DNA from: Kribbella sp. VKM Ac-2568
GTDB lineage: Bacteria; Actinomycetota; Actinomycetes; Propionibacteriales; Kribbellaceae
Assembly: GCF_004345365.1 (NCBI RefSeq)
Contig: NZ_SLVF01000012.1
Coordinates: forward strand, 248,001 to 312,000
DNA: 64,000 bases
Direction of reading: 5' to 3'
Shown here: in pieces, positions 17,436 through 25,087 of the stretch
How positions within the stretch are numbered: position 1 is the first letter of the stretch
Layout: each line of letters opens with the position of its first letter
Translations under genes and position numbers: made by a program
Notes under the pieces: model-generated
Told to the model about the DNA's origin: nothing
The model's input: the letters and a program-made list of their open reading frames with translations, nothing else
Databases searched by the model: none

Positions 17436-18920
17436 ATGCGTACTTATGAGGTCCGCACCTACGGGTGCCAGATGAATGTCCACGACTCCGAGCGCCTGCG
17501 CGGGCTGCTGGAGGACGCTGGTTATGTCCGCGCGCCCGAGGGTGACCAGGCCGACGTGGTCGTCTTCAACACCTGCGCGGTCCGCGAGAACGCCGACAAC
17601 AAGCTGTACGGCAACCTCGGTCACCTGGCGCCGGTGAAGGCCAAGAAACCCGGCATGCAGATCGCCGTCGGCGGCTGTCTGGCGCAGAAGGACAAGGCCA
17701 GCATCACCAAGAAGGCGCCCTGGGTGGACGTCGTCTTCGGCACCCACAACATCGGCTCGCTGCCGGTGCTGCTGGAGCGGGCCCGGATCCAGGAGGAGTC
17801 GCAGGTCGAGATCCTCGAGTCCCTCGACGTCTTCCCGTCGACGCTGCCGACCCGCCGCGAGTCGCCGTACTCCGCCTGGGTGTCGGTGAGCGTCGGGTGC
17901 AACAACACCTGCACGTTCTGCATCGTCCCGGCGCTGCGCGGCCGCGAGAAGGACCGCCGCCCGGGTGACGTGCTCGCCGAGGTCGAGGCGCTCGTCGCCG
18001 AAGGCGTGCTCGAGGTGACCCTGCTCGGCCAGAACGTCAACTCGTACGGCGTCGAGTTCGGCGATCGGTACGCGTTCTCGAAGCTGCTCCGCGCCTGCGG
18101 CACGATCGACGGGCTGGAGCGGGTTCGCTTCACCTCGCCGCATCCGCGCGACTTCACCGCGGACGTGATCGAGGCGATGGCCGAGACCCCGAACGTGATG
18201 CCGTCGCTGCACATGCCGCTGCAGTCCGGCTCGGACCAGATCCTGAAGACGATGCGCCGGTCCTACCGCCGCGATCGTTATCTGCGCATCATCGAGGACG
18301 TGCGCGCGGCGATGCCGGATGCCGCGATCACCACCGACATCATCGTCGGCTTCCCCGGTGAGACCGAGGAAGACTTCCAGGGCACGCTCGACGTGGTCCG
18401 CCAGGCGCGCTTCGCCGGCGCGTTCACCTTCCAGTACTCCAAGCGCCCCGGCACTCCGGCCGAGTCGATGGAGGACCAGGTGCCGCGCGAGGTCGTCCAG
18501 GAGCGTTACGAGCGGCTGGTCGCGCTGCAGGACGACATGGCGTGGGACGAGAACAAGAAGATCGTCGGCCAGTCCGTCGAGGTGCTGATCGCCGAGGGGG
18601 AGGGTCGCAAGGACGCCGCCACCCACCGCCTCTCCGGCCGCGCCCGCGACAACCGGCTCGTCCATTTCGCCCTGCCCGAAGGTGTCGAGAAGCCTCGCCC
18701 CGGCGACCTGGCGACCGTCGAGATCACCTACGCCGCCCCGCACCACCTGGTCGCCGACGCTTTCGGCTCCGTACGCCGTACGCGCGCGGGCGACGCCTGG
18801 GAGCGGGCCCAGGATGCTCCTGCCTCGGCTGCTGCCCCTGGCGTGATGCTCGGCATGCCAGTGATCGGCAAGCCCGCCCCCCTCGAGCCCGCCGCCGCCG
18901 GCGGCTGCCAGGTCAACTGA
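17436..18920 (+). CDS. miaB: tRNA-2-methylthio-N6-dimethylallyladenosine synthase MiaB
   Basis: 494 residues from the ATG at 17436 with GGTGG upstream; MRTYEVRTYGCQMN is the canonical N-terminus. Order: UPF0004 domain with cysteines in YGCQMN, FNTCAVRENA and GGCLAQ holding the auxiliary cluster; radical-SAM domain with CNNTCTFC binding the catalytic 4Fe-4S; a C-terminal TRAM domain. It adds a methylthio group to C2 of i6A37 in tRNAs reading codons that begin with U. MiaA, which makes the i6A substrate, is encoded 6.6 kb downstream, so both steps of the pathway are in this window. Confidence 0.95.
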   Translation: MRTYEVRTYGCQMNVHDSERLRGLLEDAGYVRAPEGDQADVVVFNTCAVRENADNKLYGNLGHLAPVKAKKPGMQIAVGGCLAQKDKASITKKAPWVDVVFGTHNIGSLPVLLERARIQEESQVEILESLDVFPSTLPTRRESPYSAWVSVSVGCNNTCTFCIVPALRGREKDRRPGDVLAEVEALVAEGVLEVTLLGQNVNSYGVEFGDRYAFSKLLRACGTIDGLERVRFTSPHPRDFTADVIEAMAETPNVMPSLHMPLQSGSDQILKTMRRSYRRDRYLRIIEDVRAAMPDAAITTDIIVGFPGETEEDFQGTLDVVRQARFAGAFTFQYSKRPGTPAESMEDQVPREVVQERYERLVALQDDMAWDENKKIVGQSVEVLIAEGEGRKDAATHRLSGRARDNRLVHFALPEGVEKPRPGDLATVEITYAAPHHLVADAFGSVRRTRAGDAWERAQDAPASAAAPGVMLGMPVIGKPAPLEPAAAGGCQVN

Positions 18921-18923
18921 CCC

Positions 18924-19649
18924 GTGCCACACGACTCCACCCCCGACAGCCCTCGCCCGATGGACGACGTACAGGCGGATGGGTTGTTGCCGGAGGGGGC
19001 TGAGCCGTTCGCGTTTGGGCGGGACGCGGATGTCTACTCGCTCGACGAGGCGTGGGTGGTGCGCCGCTACCGCGACGGACGCCCGGTGCGTGACGAAGCC
19101 GACTTCATGCGCTGGGTCCGGAAGTACGACTACCCCGTCCCGGCGGTGCGGCAGGTCGAGGGCCCGGACATCGTCCTGGAGCGCCTCACCGGCCCGACCC
19201 TCGCGGACGCGGCGATCGCCGGCGACGTGTCACCGGTGGAAGTCGGCCTGATCCATGCGGACCTCCACCGCCGCCTTCAGGCAATCCCGGCTCCCAGCGG
19301 TACCGCGGGGCAGGTCTTGGTGCACGGCGATCTCCACCCGTACAACGTCATCCTCACCGCCGACGGCCCGGTAGTCATCGACTGGGCCAACGCCGAGGAA
19401 GGCCAACCGGAGTTCGACGTCGCCATGACCGCGATCATCTTCGCCCAGGTAGCCCTGGACCCCGCCTTCGCCTCCCTGACCCCCATGCTCCGCGAGGCCC
19501 TCTCCACCTACCTGGCCAACTCCATCAACCCCACCCCAGGCCTAGACGCCGCCCTCGCCTCCCGCGGCCGCAACATCACCCTCACCCCGGAGGAACTGGC
19601 CCTCCTCCCCGCCCAAGCCGACCTCATCCGCTCCCACCTGCCAACCTGA
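18924..19649 (+). CDS. APH-fold (aminoglycoside phosphotransferase-like) kinase
   Basis: 241 residues from a GTG at 18924, three bases past the miaB stop; an ATG at 18961 is possible. The N-lobe is short (FGRDADVYSLDEAWVVRRY) and the C-lobe carries VLVHGDLHPYNVIL, the HGDxxxxN catalytic loop, and VIDWANAEEGQPEFDVA, where DW replaces DFG as in many members. The small-molecule substrate is unknown. Translation is probably coupled to miaB, though no functional tie is evident. It ends at the repeat-rich intergenic region. Confidence 0.75.
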   Translation: MPHDSTPDSPRPMDDVQADGLLPEGAEPFAFGRDADVYSLDEAWVVRRYRDGRPVRDEADFMRWVRKYDYPVPAVRQVEGPDIVLERLTGPTLADAAIAGDVSPVEVGLIHADLHRRLQAIPAPSGTAGQVLVHGDLHPYNVILTADGPVVIDWANAEEGQPEFDVAMTAIIFAQVALDPAFASLTPMLREALSTYLANSINPTPGLDAALASRGRNITLTPEELALLPAQADLIRSHLPT

Positions 19650-19802
19650 TCCACCCCGGTCGGCGGAGGCCGCCCGGGCATCTCCCAACCACCGATCAAC
19701 CGGTACGCCGGTATGCCGGGTGATTCGTTTCCCCGACATGAGTGCGGGGGTTCCCCGGGCGTGAGTGGCGGGTGGTTCGCGGCGCACCAGCGTGCCCTCT
19801 GA

Positions 19803-19920
19803 GGGGTTAACCACTGAAGGTGTGGGTTGTCCCCTCGGGTCTTGGCCGGTCACCTCGGTGTATCGGCGTGCGGTCGGGGGGTTGACCCCTGAGGGTGTGG
19901 GTTGCCCCCTTGGATTCTGG
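19803..19920. repeat. Two degenerate copies of a 43-bp direct repeat, 75 bp apart
   Basis: Copies start at 19803 and 19878 with GGGGTTAACCACTG and GGGGTTGACCCCTG, then share GGTGTGGGTTG and a CCCCT block. Weaker relatives (GGGGGTTGTCCCTC near 19940, GTGGGTTGTGCCCC near 20023, GGGTAACCCCC near 20068) follow. Confidence 0.65.
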
Positions 19921-20131
19921 GTGGGCATCCCTGCGTTTGAGGGGGTTGTCCCTCAGACGCAGGGCGATCTACCGCGGGACGGCGCGGGTGGCGTTCACCG
20001 CGGAGGGTTACCTGCTGGTGTTGTGGGTTGTGCCCCGTGGCGTTGGAGGGGTAACCACCCACTGGGGTGGGTAACCCCCTCGGATTGCGGCGCGGGTGCG
20101 GCTCAGCGGGTGCCGGCATGCTGCGGCGAGC

Positions 20132-20180
20132 GCCGCTGGCGGGGTGTGCGCTGGCTGGCGGTTTGTAAGGCGCCAGCGGC
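20132..20180. repeat. Inverted repeat with 10-bp perfect arms
   Basis: GCCGCTGGCG (20132-20141) and CGCCAGCGGC (20171-20180) are exact reverse complements separated by 29 nt. Confidence 0.6.
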
Positions 20181-20240
20181 CGAACAACCCGTCATCGGCC
20201 ACTCCCGGCTGCGGCCGTGGAGCCGGTGGCGGTGTGGTCG

Positions 20241-20310
20241 TGGGAGGTGGGACACCACGTGGAGAGCTGGGACACCTTGTGGGGAGCTGGGACACCGTGT
20301 GGGGACCTGG
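20241..20310. repeat. 20-bp tandem repeat, about 3.5 copies
   Basis: The unit GACACCnnGTGGGGAGCTGG starts at 20251, 20271 and 20291, with the last 10 bases of a further unit at 20241. Two bases after GACACC vary (AC, TT, GT). A 20-bp period is not a multiple of three, so it is not a coding repeat. Confidence 0.85.
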
Positions 20311-20361
20311 TTCAGGTCAATGTCGTGTCCGAGGTCCCGACTAGGTGTCCGGGGCCGCACT

Positions 20362-20414
20362 TTGTGCACCGGTTGAGCGTCCGGGTCGCCGGGATCTGCT
20401 CAGCTGGTGCACAA
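20362..20414. repeat. Long imperfect inverted repeat with nested hairpin
   Basis: TTGTGCACCGGTTGAGC (20362-20378) pairs with GCTCAGCTGGTGCACAA (20398-20414) at 14 of 17 positions, and the spacer contains CCGG-GTCG-CCGG. Confidence 0.65.
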
Positions 20415-20547
20415 GGTGCCGGTTTCGGGAGTCCCGCTTCCCCTCCGGCAAAGGAACACCGTGAACTTCCGGGCGAGGCAGCTCCCGGCCCTTGTCGCCA
20501 CACCTCTGAGCGGCTCCGGGATAGCTGCGTCCTTCCCTGGTCGGGGT

Positions 20548-20615
20548 GGTGTGGGTCAAGAGTCGGAACTTGTTCCGATCCCGAAGGGACGCCGGAGGCG
20601 CTCTTGACGCACACC
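20548..20615. other. 68-nt cloverleaf: perfect four-way junction with three hairpins
   Basis: An outer stem GGTGTGGGTCAAGAG (20548-20562) pairs with CTCTTGACGCACACC (20601-20615) with one mismatch in 15. Between them, with no unpaired base, come three hairpins: TCGGAA-CTTG-TTCCGA (20563-20578), TCCC-GAA-GGGA (20579-20589) and CGCC-GGA-GGCG (20590-20600). Two loops are C-GNA-G triloops, which are unusually stable in single-stranded DNA and occur in Streptomyces telomere foldbacks. It could be a structured RNA, a single-stranded-DNA recognition element or a relic of a mobile element. Confidence 0.8.
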
Positions 20616-20665
20616 GGCCCGACTAGCACCATCACGCAGCCCGGGGACGCAACCACCCGCGCTGA

Positions 20666-20740
20666 TACCGGTGGAAGCAACCTCCGCCAATGCCGGTGGC
20701 AACCACCTCGGCCGATGCCGGTGGCAACAACCTCCGTCTA
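20666..20740. repeat. 25-bp tandem repeat, three copies
   Basis: Units begin at 20666, 20691 and 20716 with core TGCCGGTGGCAACnACCTCn. The period of 25 is not coding. The array ends 45 bp before the stop codon of the metallophosphoesterase gene. Confidence 0.8.
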
Positions 20741-20785
20741 CGTCGGCAGCGGCAGGTTCAGCCGTGTGGGGGCTGCGCGTTTGGG

Positions 20786-22648
20786 TTAGGCGGTGAGGAA
20801 GTGGTTGGGGGTTAGGGGGTGGTCGACTATGCGGAGTTCGCCTATGTGGCCGGCGAAGGATTGTTCGATGGTGTTGGCGTAGTGGTTGGCGCCTAGGAGC
20901 CAGGGGGCGCCGGTGGTGCTCAGGCCGTTTGACGGCGTCGCCGGGTTGCGGAGGAGTTCTGAGGAGTCGATGTAGAGGGCGGTGTGGCGGCCGTCGTTGA
21001 CGACCGCGAGGTGGAACCAGCGGCCGGCGATTTCCTCGTGGCCCCAGTTGGTGAAGGTGTCGTTCTTGTCCAGGGGGTAGACGGCCCACTGCAGTTGGCG
21101 GCCGCCTGAGAAGGCGAGGTTGACGACGGGCTCCGACGGGTCGCTGCCGGTCTTGCCTGCGTCGGCACCGGTACCCATGCGGCTGAGCAGGCCCTCCCAC
21201 GAGTGGTCGAGTCCGTCGTCGGCGAGCTTGACGAAGGCCTCGATCGTGTAGCCGGAGCGGAAGGTGAGGCGGTTCAGTGGCGCGTCGTCGGCCGTACGCA
21301 GGTACCCGCCGCGCGCCGGATTCTTGCGTCCGGCAAAGATCCAGCTCGCGTGAGCAGGCTGGTCCGGGTGGTGCTCGGTCGACGCCTTCAGGCTGTCGGC
21401 CGGACTACCAGGCAGCAGTACTGCGGTGAGGTCGTTGCCGCGACCCGAGTGATCCACCACCCGCGAGCCCACCGCCCCATCGAGCCGCCAGTAGGCCACC
21501 GTGCCGGGGATCACCAGATCCCGAGCGGGACGGGCGGGCCGCGCCGGTTCGGGGTCGAACCCGGCGAAGCGGGCGGTGAAGTCGATCGAGATGCTGAAGC
21601 GGTTCGTGGGGTCGGTCAGCTCGATCTCGCCCTCGGCGAGCACGCTGCGCCGGTCGGGCTTCTCCGCCAGGATCCAGGGCGAGATCGTCTCGACGTCGAT
21701 GGTGTCGCGGGCCAGGTCGAAGTGGTGGAGGCGGACCATCGCGCTGCCGCCGTAGTACCGGTCCTGGTAGTTGGTGATGTGCAGGTGCACGTCGTTGCCG
21801 GCGGCGTTCTTCCGGACCACCCGGCCGGACGGCCAGTAGTGCCCGTTCAGGGTGAGGAAGATCTGGTCGTTGCCCTCGACAAGCTGCTCCCAGACCCGGT
21901 CGCCGTGCTCGGAGAACTTCGCGACCGGGTCACCCGCGTCGGCGTACACCAGGTCGTGGATGGTCAGGATCACCGGCAGCTTCGGGTGCTCCGCGATCAC
22001 CTTCCGGGCCCAGGCGAAACCAGCGTCCGAGGGTCGCCAGTCCATTGCCAGCAGCAACCACTGGCGTCCGGCGGCGCGGAACACGTGGTACGAGTTGTAC
22101 CCGTCGGGCGTCGACCCGCCGTACGTGCTCATCCGGCGGAAGCGGCGCGGACCGAAGGTGCGCAGGTACGCCGAGTCGCCGCGCTGGTCGTCCTTGCTGG
22201 AGTCGATGTCGTGGTTCCCGGCGAGCACGCTGTACGGCATCCGGGCCTGGTCCATCACGCCGAACACCGGATCGGCCTGCGCGAACTCGCTCGCCTGCGC
22301 GTTCTCCACCACGTCGCCGAGATGCGCCGTGAACACGAGGTTCTCCGCCGCCCGCTGCTCGATCAGGTACTTGAAGGTCGCGGTCAGCGGCGCCGGGTCG
22401 CCTCGATCCAGATCGAACAGGTACTGCGTGTCCGGTACGACGGCCAGCGTGAAGCGCGGGTTGTCCGGGTCCGGCCGCCCCGAGCCGGCTAGTGCAGCAG
22501 CAGACGAACTGGACTCTGCAGCGGAGGCCGAGGCGATCCCTGTCGTGGCAGCCGCCGCCGGAAGGCCGCCGGTCAGCGCGGCGCCCGCACCGAGTGCACC
22601 GACCTGGAGAATCCGCCGCCTGCTCGTCCCGTCGTGCTGCTGGTCCAT
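20786..22648 (-). CDS. Tat-exported metallophosphoesterase with C-terminal LamG domain
   Basis: 620 residues from the ATG at 22648, selected for its GGAGG site and because it opens the twin-arginine signal TSRRRILQVGALGAG. The metallophosphoesterase domain (about 60-320) shows FTLAVVPDTQ, AHLGDVVENA, LAGNHDID and TIHDLVYAD, the binuclear-metal Asp/His set of calcineurin-type phosphatases. The C-terminal third (about 395-615) is a concanavalin/LamG-like fold (YWRLDGAVGSRVVDHSGRG, FTIEAF-like YTIEAFVKL), suggesting binding of polysaccharide or another surface polymer. It is likely a secreted phosphodiesterase or phosphatase; the substrate is unknown. Confidence 0.85.
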   Translation of the reverse strand: MDQQHDGTSRRRILQVGALGAGAALTGGLPAAAATTGIASASAAESSSSAAALAGSGRPDPDNPRFTLAVVPDTQYLFDLDRGDPAPLTATFKYLIEQRAAENLVFTAHLGDVVENAQASEFAQADPVFGVMDQARMPYSVLAGNHDIDSSKDDQRGDSAYLRTFGPRRFRRMSTYGGSTPDGYNSYHVFRAAGRQWLLLAMDWRPSDAGFAWARKVIAEHPKLPVILTIHDLVYADAGDPVAKFSEHGDRVWEQLVEGNDQIFLTLNGHYWPSGRVVRKNAAGNDVHLHITNYQDRYYGGSAMVRLHHFDLARDTIDVETISPWILAEKPDRRSVLAEGEIELTDPTNRFSISIDFTARFAGFDPEPARPARPARDLVIPGTVAYWRLDGAVGSRVVDHSGRGNDLTAVLLPGSPADSLKASTEHHPDQPAHASWIFAGRKNPARGGYLRTADDAPLNRLTFRSGYTIEAFVKLADDGLDHSWEGLLSRMGTGADAGKTGSDPSEPVVNLAFSGGRQLQWAVYPLDKNDTFTNWGHEEIAGRWFHLAVVNDGRHTALYIDSSELLRNPATPSNGLSTTGAPWLLGANHYANTIEQSFAGHIGELRIVDHPLTPNHFLTA

Positions 22649-22772
22649 CGTCGCCTCCGCACTCCGCCGCGGTGCCTCACGCCCACGGGTCCAGAGCACC
22701 CTAGAACGAGCCGCCACCAACGATGGTGAACGCGAGAAGAACGTAGTGCCCCGTGTGAGAGATCCCTAGGCG

Positions 22773-23225
22773 CTACTCGAAGCCTTCGGCGATCACTGCG
22801 GGGATGGTGCCGTCGCGGAGGCCGGCCAGCACCCGGGCTTCGTGTGGGACGACGGGGTCGGGGAGTTTGTCCAGCGAGTACCACTCCAGGCCGGCCGCCT
22901 TGCCGGGCTCCATCAGCCTAGGCTCACCGGTCCAGCGAGAGGTGGTGAAGAAGAAGTCGACCCGCTCGTCGATCGGCTCGCCGGTCGCGCCGGTGCGATG
23001 CATCGCGGTGACGGGCACGAGGTCGGCCGGGTCGATCTCCACCCCGATCTCCTCGCGGACCTCGCGCCGGGCCGCCGCCAGCACCGATTCGCCCTGCTCG
23101 ACGTGACCGGCGGGCATCGCCCAATAGCCGTCCATGTAGCCGGTGTTGGCCCTGAGCAACAACAGCACCTCGTCGCCCCGGCGCAAGGCCACGTAGGCCG
23201 CGGGAATCACCTGAAACCAATCCAT
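22773..23225 (-). CDS. Nudix hydrolase
   Basis: 150 residues from the ATG at 23225 (MDWFQVIPAAYV). The Nudix box is perfect: G at GHVEQGE, then the REVREEIGV helix, matching Gx5Ex7REUxEExGU. This superfamily hydrolyses nucleoside diphosphates linked to another moiety, including oxidised dNTPs and NDP-sugars, using Mg or Mn. The substrate cannot be called. The 124-bp gap to the metallophosphoesterase start suggests an independent promoter. Confidence 0.88.
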   Translation of the reverse strand: MDWFQVIPAAYVALRRGDEVLLLLRANTGYMDGYWAMPAGHVEQGESVLAAARREVREEIGVEIDPADLVPVTAMHRTGATGEPIDERVDFFFTTSRWTGEPRLMEPGKAAGLEWYSLDKLPDPVVPHEARVLAGLRDGTIPAVIAEGFE

Positions 23226-23277
23226 ACGGGCCACCCTAAAGAACCCCACCGACAACCGCCCAGCCGCGAACGACGAA

Positions 23278-23308
23278 GGGCCGCAAGGGAAGTGATCCCT
23301 TGCGGCCC
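23278..23308 (-). terminator. Perfect 13-bp hairpin after the MT0933-type gene
   Basis: GGGCCGCAAGGGA and TCCCTTGCGGCCC pair perfectly around AGTGA, 12 nt beyond the stop at 23321. This is a textbook rho-independent stem for leftward transcription, without a T-tract. Confidence 0.85.
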
Positions 23309-23320
23309 TCGCGCCGAAGC

Positions 23321-23566
23321 TCAGGCAGGGTTGTCCGGCTTGTTGGGGATGTCGTCGTCCTGGCCGTCCAGACCGTCGAGACGGTTCTTGGCCTGGTCGA
23401 CACCCTGGTCGATCTTGTCGCCGTACTTGCCGCCGGTCTTCTCGTCGACGAACTGGCCGGCCTTGTCCAGGCCCTCGCCGACCTTGTCGCCATGCGAGTC
23501 GACCACGTCGCCGGCCTTCTCCTTGAGCTCCTCGGCCTTGCCCTTGAACTTGTCGAAGATGCCCAT
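23321..23566 (-). CDS. MT0933-type antitoxin-like small protein
   Basis: 81 residues from the ATG at 23566; MGIFDKFKGKAEELKEKAGD is the usual N-terminus of the actinobacterial MT0933/Rv0909 family (PF14013), which is annotated as an antitoxin in mycobacteria. The protein is highly charged with repeated KxxE/D spacing, DKxGxxxDKxGQFVDEKTG, resembling CsbD or LEA-like amphipathic helices. No toxin-sized partner is adjacent, so the antitoxin label may not describe its role here; stress-related expression is equally plausible. It has its own terminator. Confidence 0.75.
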   Translation of the reverse strand: MGIFDKFKGKAEELKEKAGDVVDSHGDKVGEGLDKAGQFVDEKTGGKYGDKIDQGVDQAKNRLDGLDGQDDDIPNKPDNPA

Positions 23567-23656
23567 CTCGGGGGCTCCCATTCCTAGCGTAGTGAACTAC
23601 TTACTGACAGCTAGCGGTGATCCTTCCACCAACGGGCCCCGAGGTGTGGGACGCGC

Positions 23657-23878
23657 TCAATTTCCGCCGGTACCGGGTTCGGTCTCGACGTCGCCACCGC
23701 TGTCGCCGCCTTCTTCGCCATCGCCACCGGCCTCGACGTCACCACCGCTGAACTCGACGTCACCGCCGCTCTTCTTCAACTCCACATCGCCGCCGCTGCG
23801 CTTCGCGGCGTCGAACGCGCCGTCCAGGTCCAGGGCCTCCTTGGCCTCGTCTGATCCCTCTTCGAACGGATTCGTCAC
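23657..23878 (-). CDS. Small acidic GGDVE-repeat protein, function unknown
   Basis: A 73-residue frame starts at a GTG (23878) behind an excellent GGGAGGA site 9 nt upstream. It begins TNPFEEGSDEAKEALDLDG and continues with SGGDVE units: SGGDVELKK, SGGDVEF, SGGDVEA, then GGDGEE and SGGDVETEPGTGGN. It is strongly acidic, has no Cys, Trp, Tyr or membrane segment, and is probably disordered. I recognise no family. The repeats are also visible in DNA as recurring CTCGACGTCACCACCG-like blocks on the plus strand, so slippage could change copy number. It is divergent from miaA and close to the MT0933-type gene. Confidence 0.7.
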   Translation of the reverse strand: MTNPFEEGSDEAKEALDLDGAFDAAKRSGGDVELKKSGGDVEFSGGDVEAGGDGEEGGDSGGDVETEPGTGGN

Positions 23879-24082
23879 TGGGTAATTCCTCCCGGTCAGT
23901 GCTGCGATTGTGTTCGGCCCCCCGATCGCGCCCGAATCGAATCGGCACTGTGCGGTCCGGACCAGAACTCCTTGGCTAGTTCTTATCGAACTCATCAGCA
24001 GACCACAACCCTTTCCACCGGTCTTGTCCGATTGTTCACGCCCGACCGGCCGGACCGGCGGCGGCACTGTCACACTGGTCTG

Positions 24083-25087
24083 ATGGTCGAGTCCCTCGTC
24101 GTCGCGGTCGTCGGTCCCACGGCGGCCGGCAAGTCCGACCTCGCGGTTGCCCTGTGCAAGGAAATTCCCGGCGGGGACAACCTCGCCGGCCAGCCCCCGG
24201 GCGAGGTGGTCAACGCCGACGCCATGCAGGTCTACCGCGGCATGGACATCGGTACGGCGAAGATCACCGCCGCCGAACAACAGGGAGTCCCGCACCACCT
24301 GCTCGACATCCTCGACGTGACCGAAACGGCAACGGTGGCGGAGTTCCAGCAACTCGCCCGGACTGCGATCGACGACTGCCTCAGCCGCCGGCGGGTCCCC
24401 GTCCTGGCCGGTGGTTCGGCCCTCTACGTCCGGGCGATCCTCGACGACTTCGTCTTCCCCGGCACGGATCCCGCGGTACGGGAGCGGTTGGAGGCCGAGC
24501 TCGAGCAGCACGGGTCCGGCGCGTTGCACCGCCGCCTCGCCGAGGTCGACGCCGCCGCCGCGCAGCAGATCCTGCCGAGCAACGGCCGCCGGATCGTCCG
24601 CGCGCTCGAGGTCATCGAGATCACCGCGGGCCCGTACGTCGCGACGCTGCCGGAGCACAAGTACATCTACGAGGGCGCCGTCCAGATCGGCCTCGACGTA
24701 CCGCGGCCGGTGCTCGACGAGCGGATCGGCCGCCGGGTCGACCGGATGTTCGAGCAGGGCTTCGTCGACGAGGTGCGCGACCTACTGGGCAAAGGCCTGC
24801 TCGAAGGCCGTACTGCGAACCGCGCGCTCGGGTACTCCCAGGTGATCGCCTTGCTGCGTGGCGAGATCTCCGAGGAGGAGGCGCGCGAGCGGACCGCCCA
24901 GACGACCAGGAGATTCGCTCGCAGGCAGGACTCCTGGTTCCGCAAGGATCCGCGGATCACCTGGCTTCGCTACGACGACCCGGACCTGGTGGCACGCGCC
25001 TTGTCCGTAGTACAAGGCAACCGCGGTGAGGTCACCGGCGTAGTCGGGGTGGAAGAGGGCCTGGGGGCTGTCGATGCGAGGGGGTGA
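24083..25087 (+). CDS. miaA: tRNA dimethylallyltransferase MiaA
   Basis: 334 residues from the ATG at 24083. The P-loop is GPTAAGKSD at residues 11-19, followed by VNADAMQVYRGMDIGTAK (substrate/Mg binding), LAGGSALYVRAIL and YSQVIALLRGE. It transfers dimethylallyl from DMAPP to N6 of A37 in tRNA, producing the substrate of MiaB. The insertion GGDNLAGQPPG after the P-loop helix lengthens the protein slightly. The last 14 bases overlap the start of the sigma-factor gene. Confidence 0.95.
   Translation: MVESLVVAVVGPTAAGKSDLAVALCKEIPGGDNLAGQPPGEVVNADAMQVYRGMDIGTAKITAAEQQGVPHHLLDILDVTETATVAEFQQLARTAIDDCLSRRRVPVLAGGSALYVRAILDDFVFPGTDPAVRERLEAELEQHGSGALHRRLAEVDAAAAQQILPSNGRRIVRALEVIEITAGPYVATLPEHKYIYEGAVQIGLDVPRPVLDERIGRRVDRMFEQGFVDEVRDLLGKGLLEGRTANRALGYSQVIALLRGEISEEEARERTAQTTRRFARRQDSWFRKDPRITWLRYDDPDLVARALSVVQGNRGEVTGVVGVEEGLGAVDARG

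Larger units (their letters stand above)
19650..20785. other. Gene-free 1.1-kb repeat-rich intergenic region
   Basis: No convincing coding sequence was found: the open frames here have no recognisable motif, no ribosome site, and would be low-complexity Pro/Arg/Gly. Base use also differs, with runs of GGGGTT, GTGGGTTG and CCCCT in place of the codon-periodic GC of the flanks. The stretch holds a 75-bp-spaced direct repeat, a 20-bp tandem array, a 25-bp tandem array, several inverted repeats and a cloverleaf sequence, annotated separately. It separates the 3' end of the APH gene from the 3' end of the metallophosphoesterase gene, so no promoter is needed here. Confidence 0.75.

Noticed and set aside
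20241..20310. CRISPR array
   Set aside because: Units are directly contiguous 20-mers with only two variable bases; there are no spacers and no cas genes.
19765..20376. Possible 203-residue protein in the repeat-rich region
   Set aside because: Gly/Trp/Arg-rich, no ribosome site, spans a 20-bp tandem array whose period breaks codon structure.
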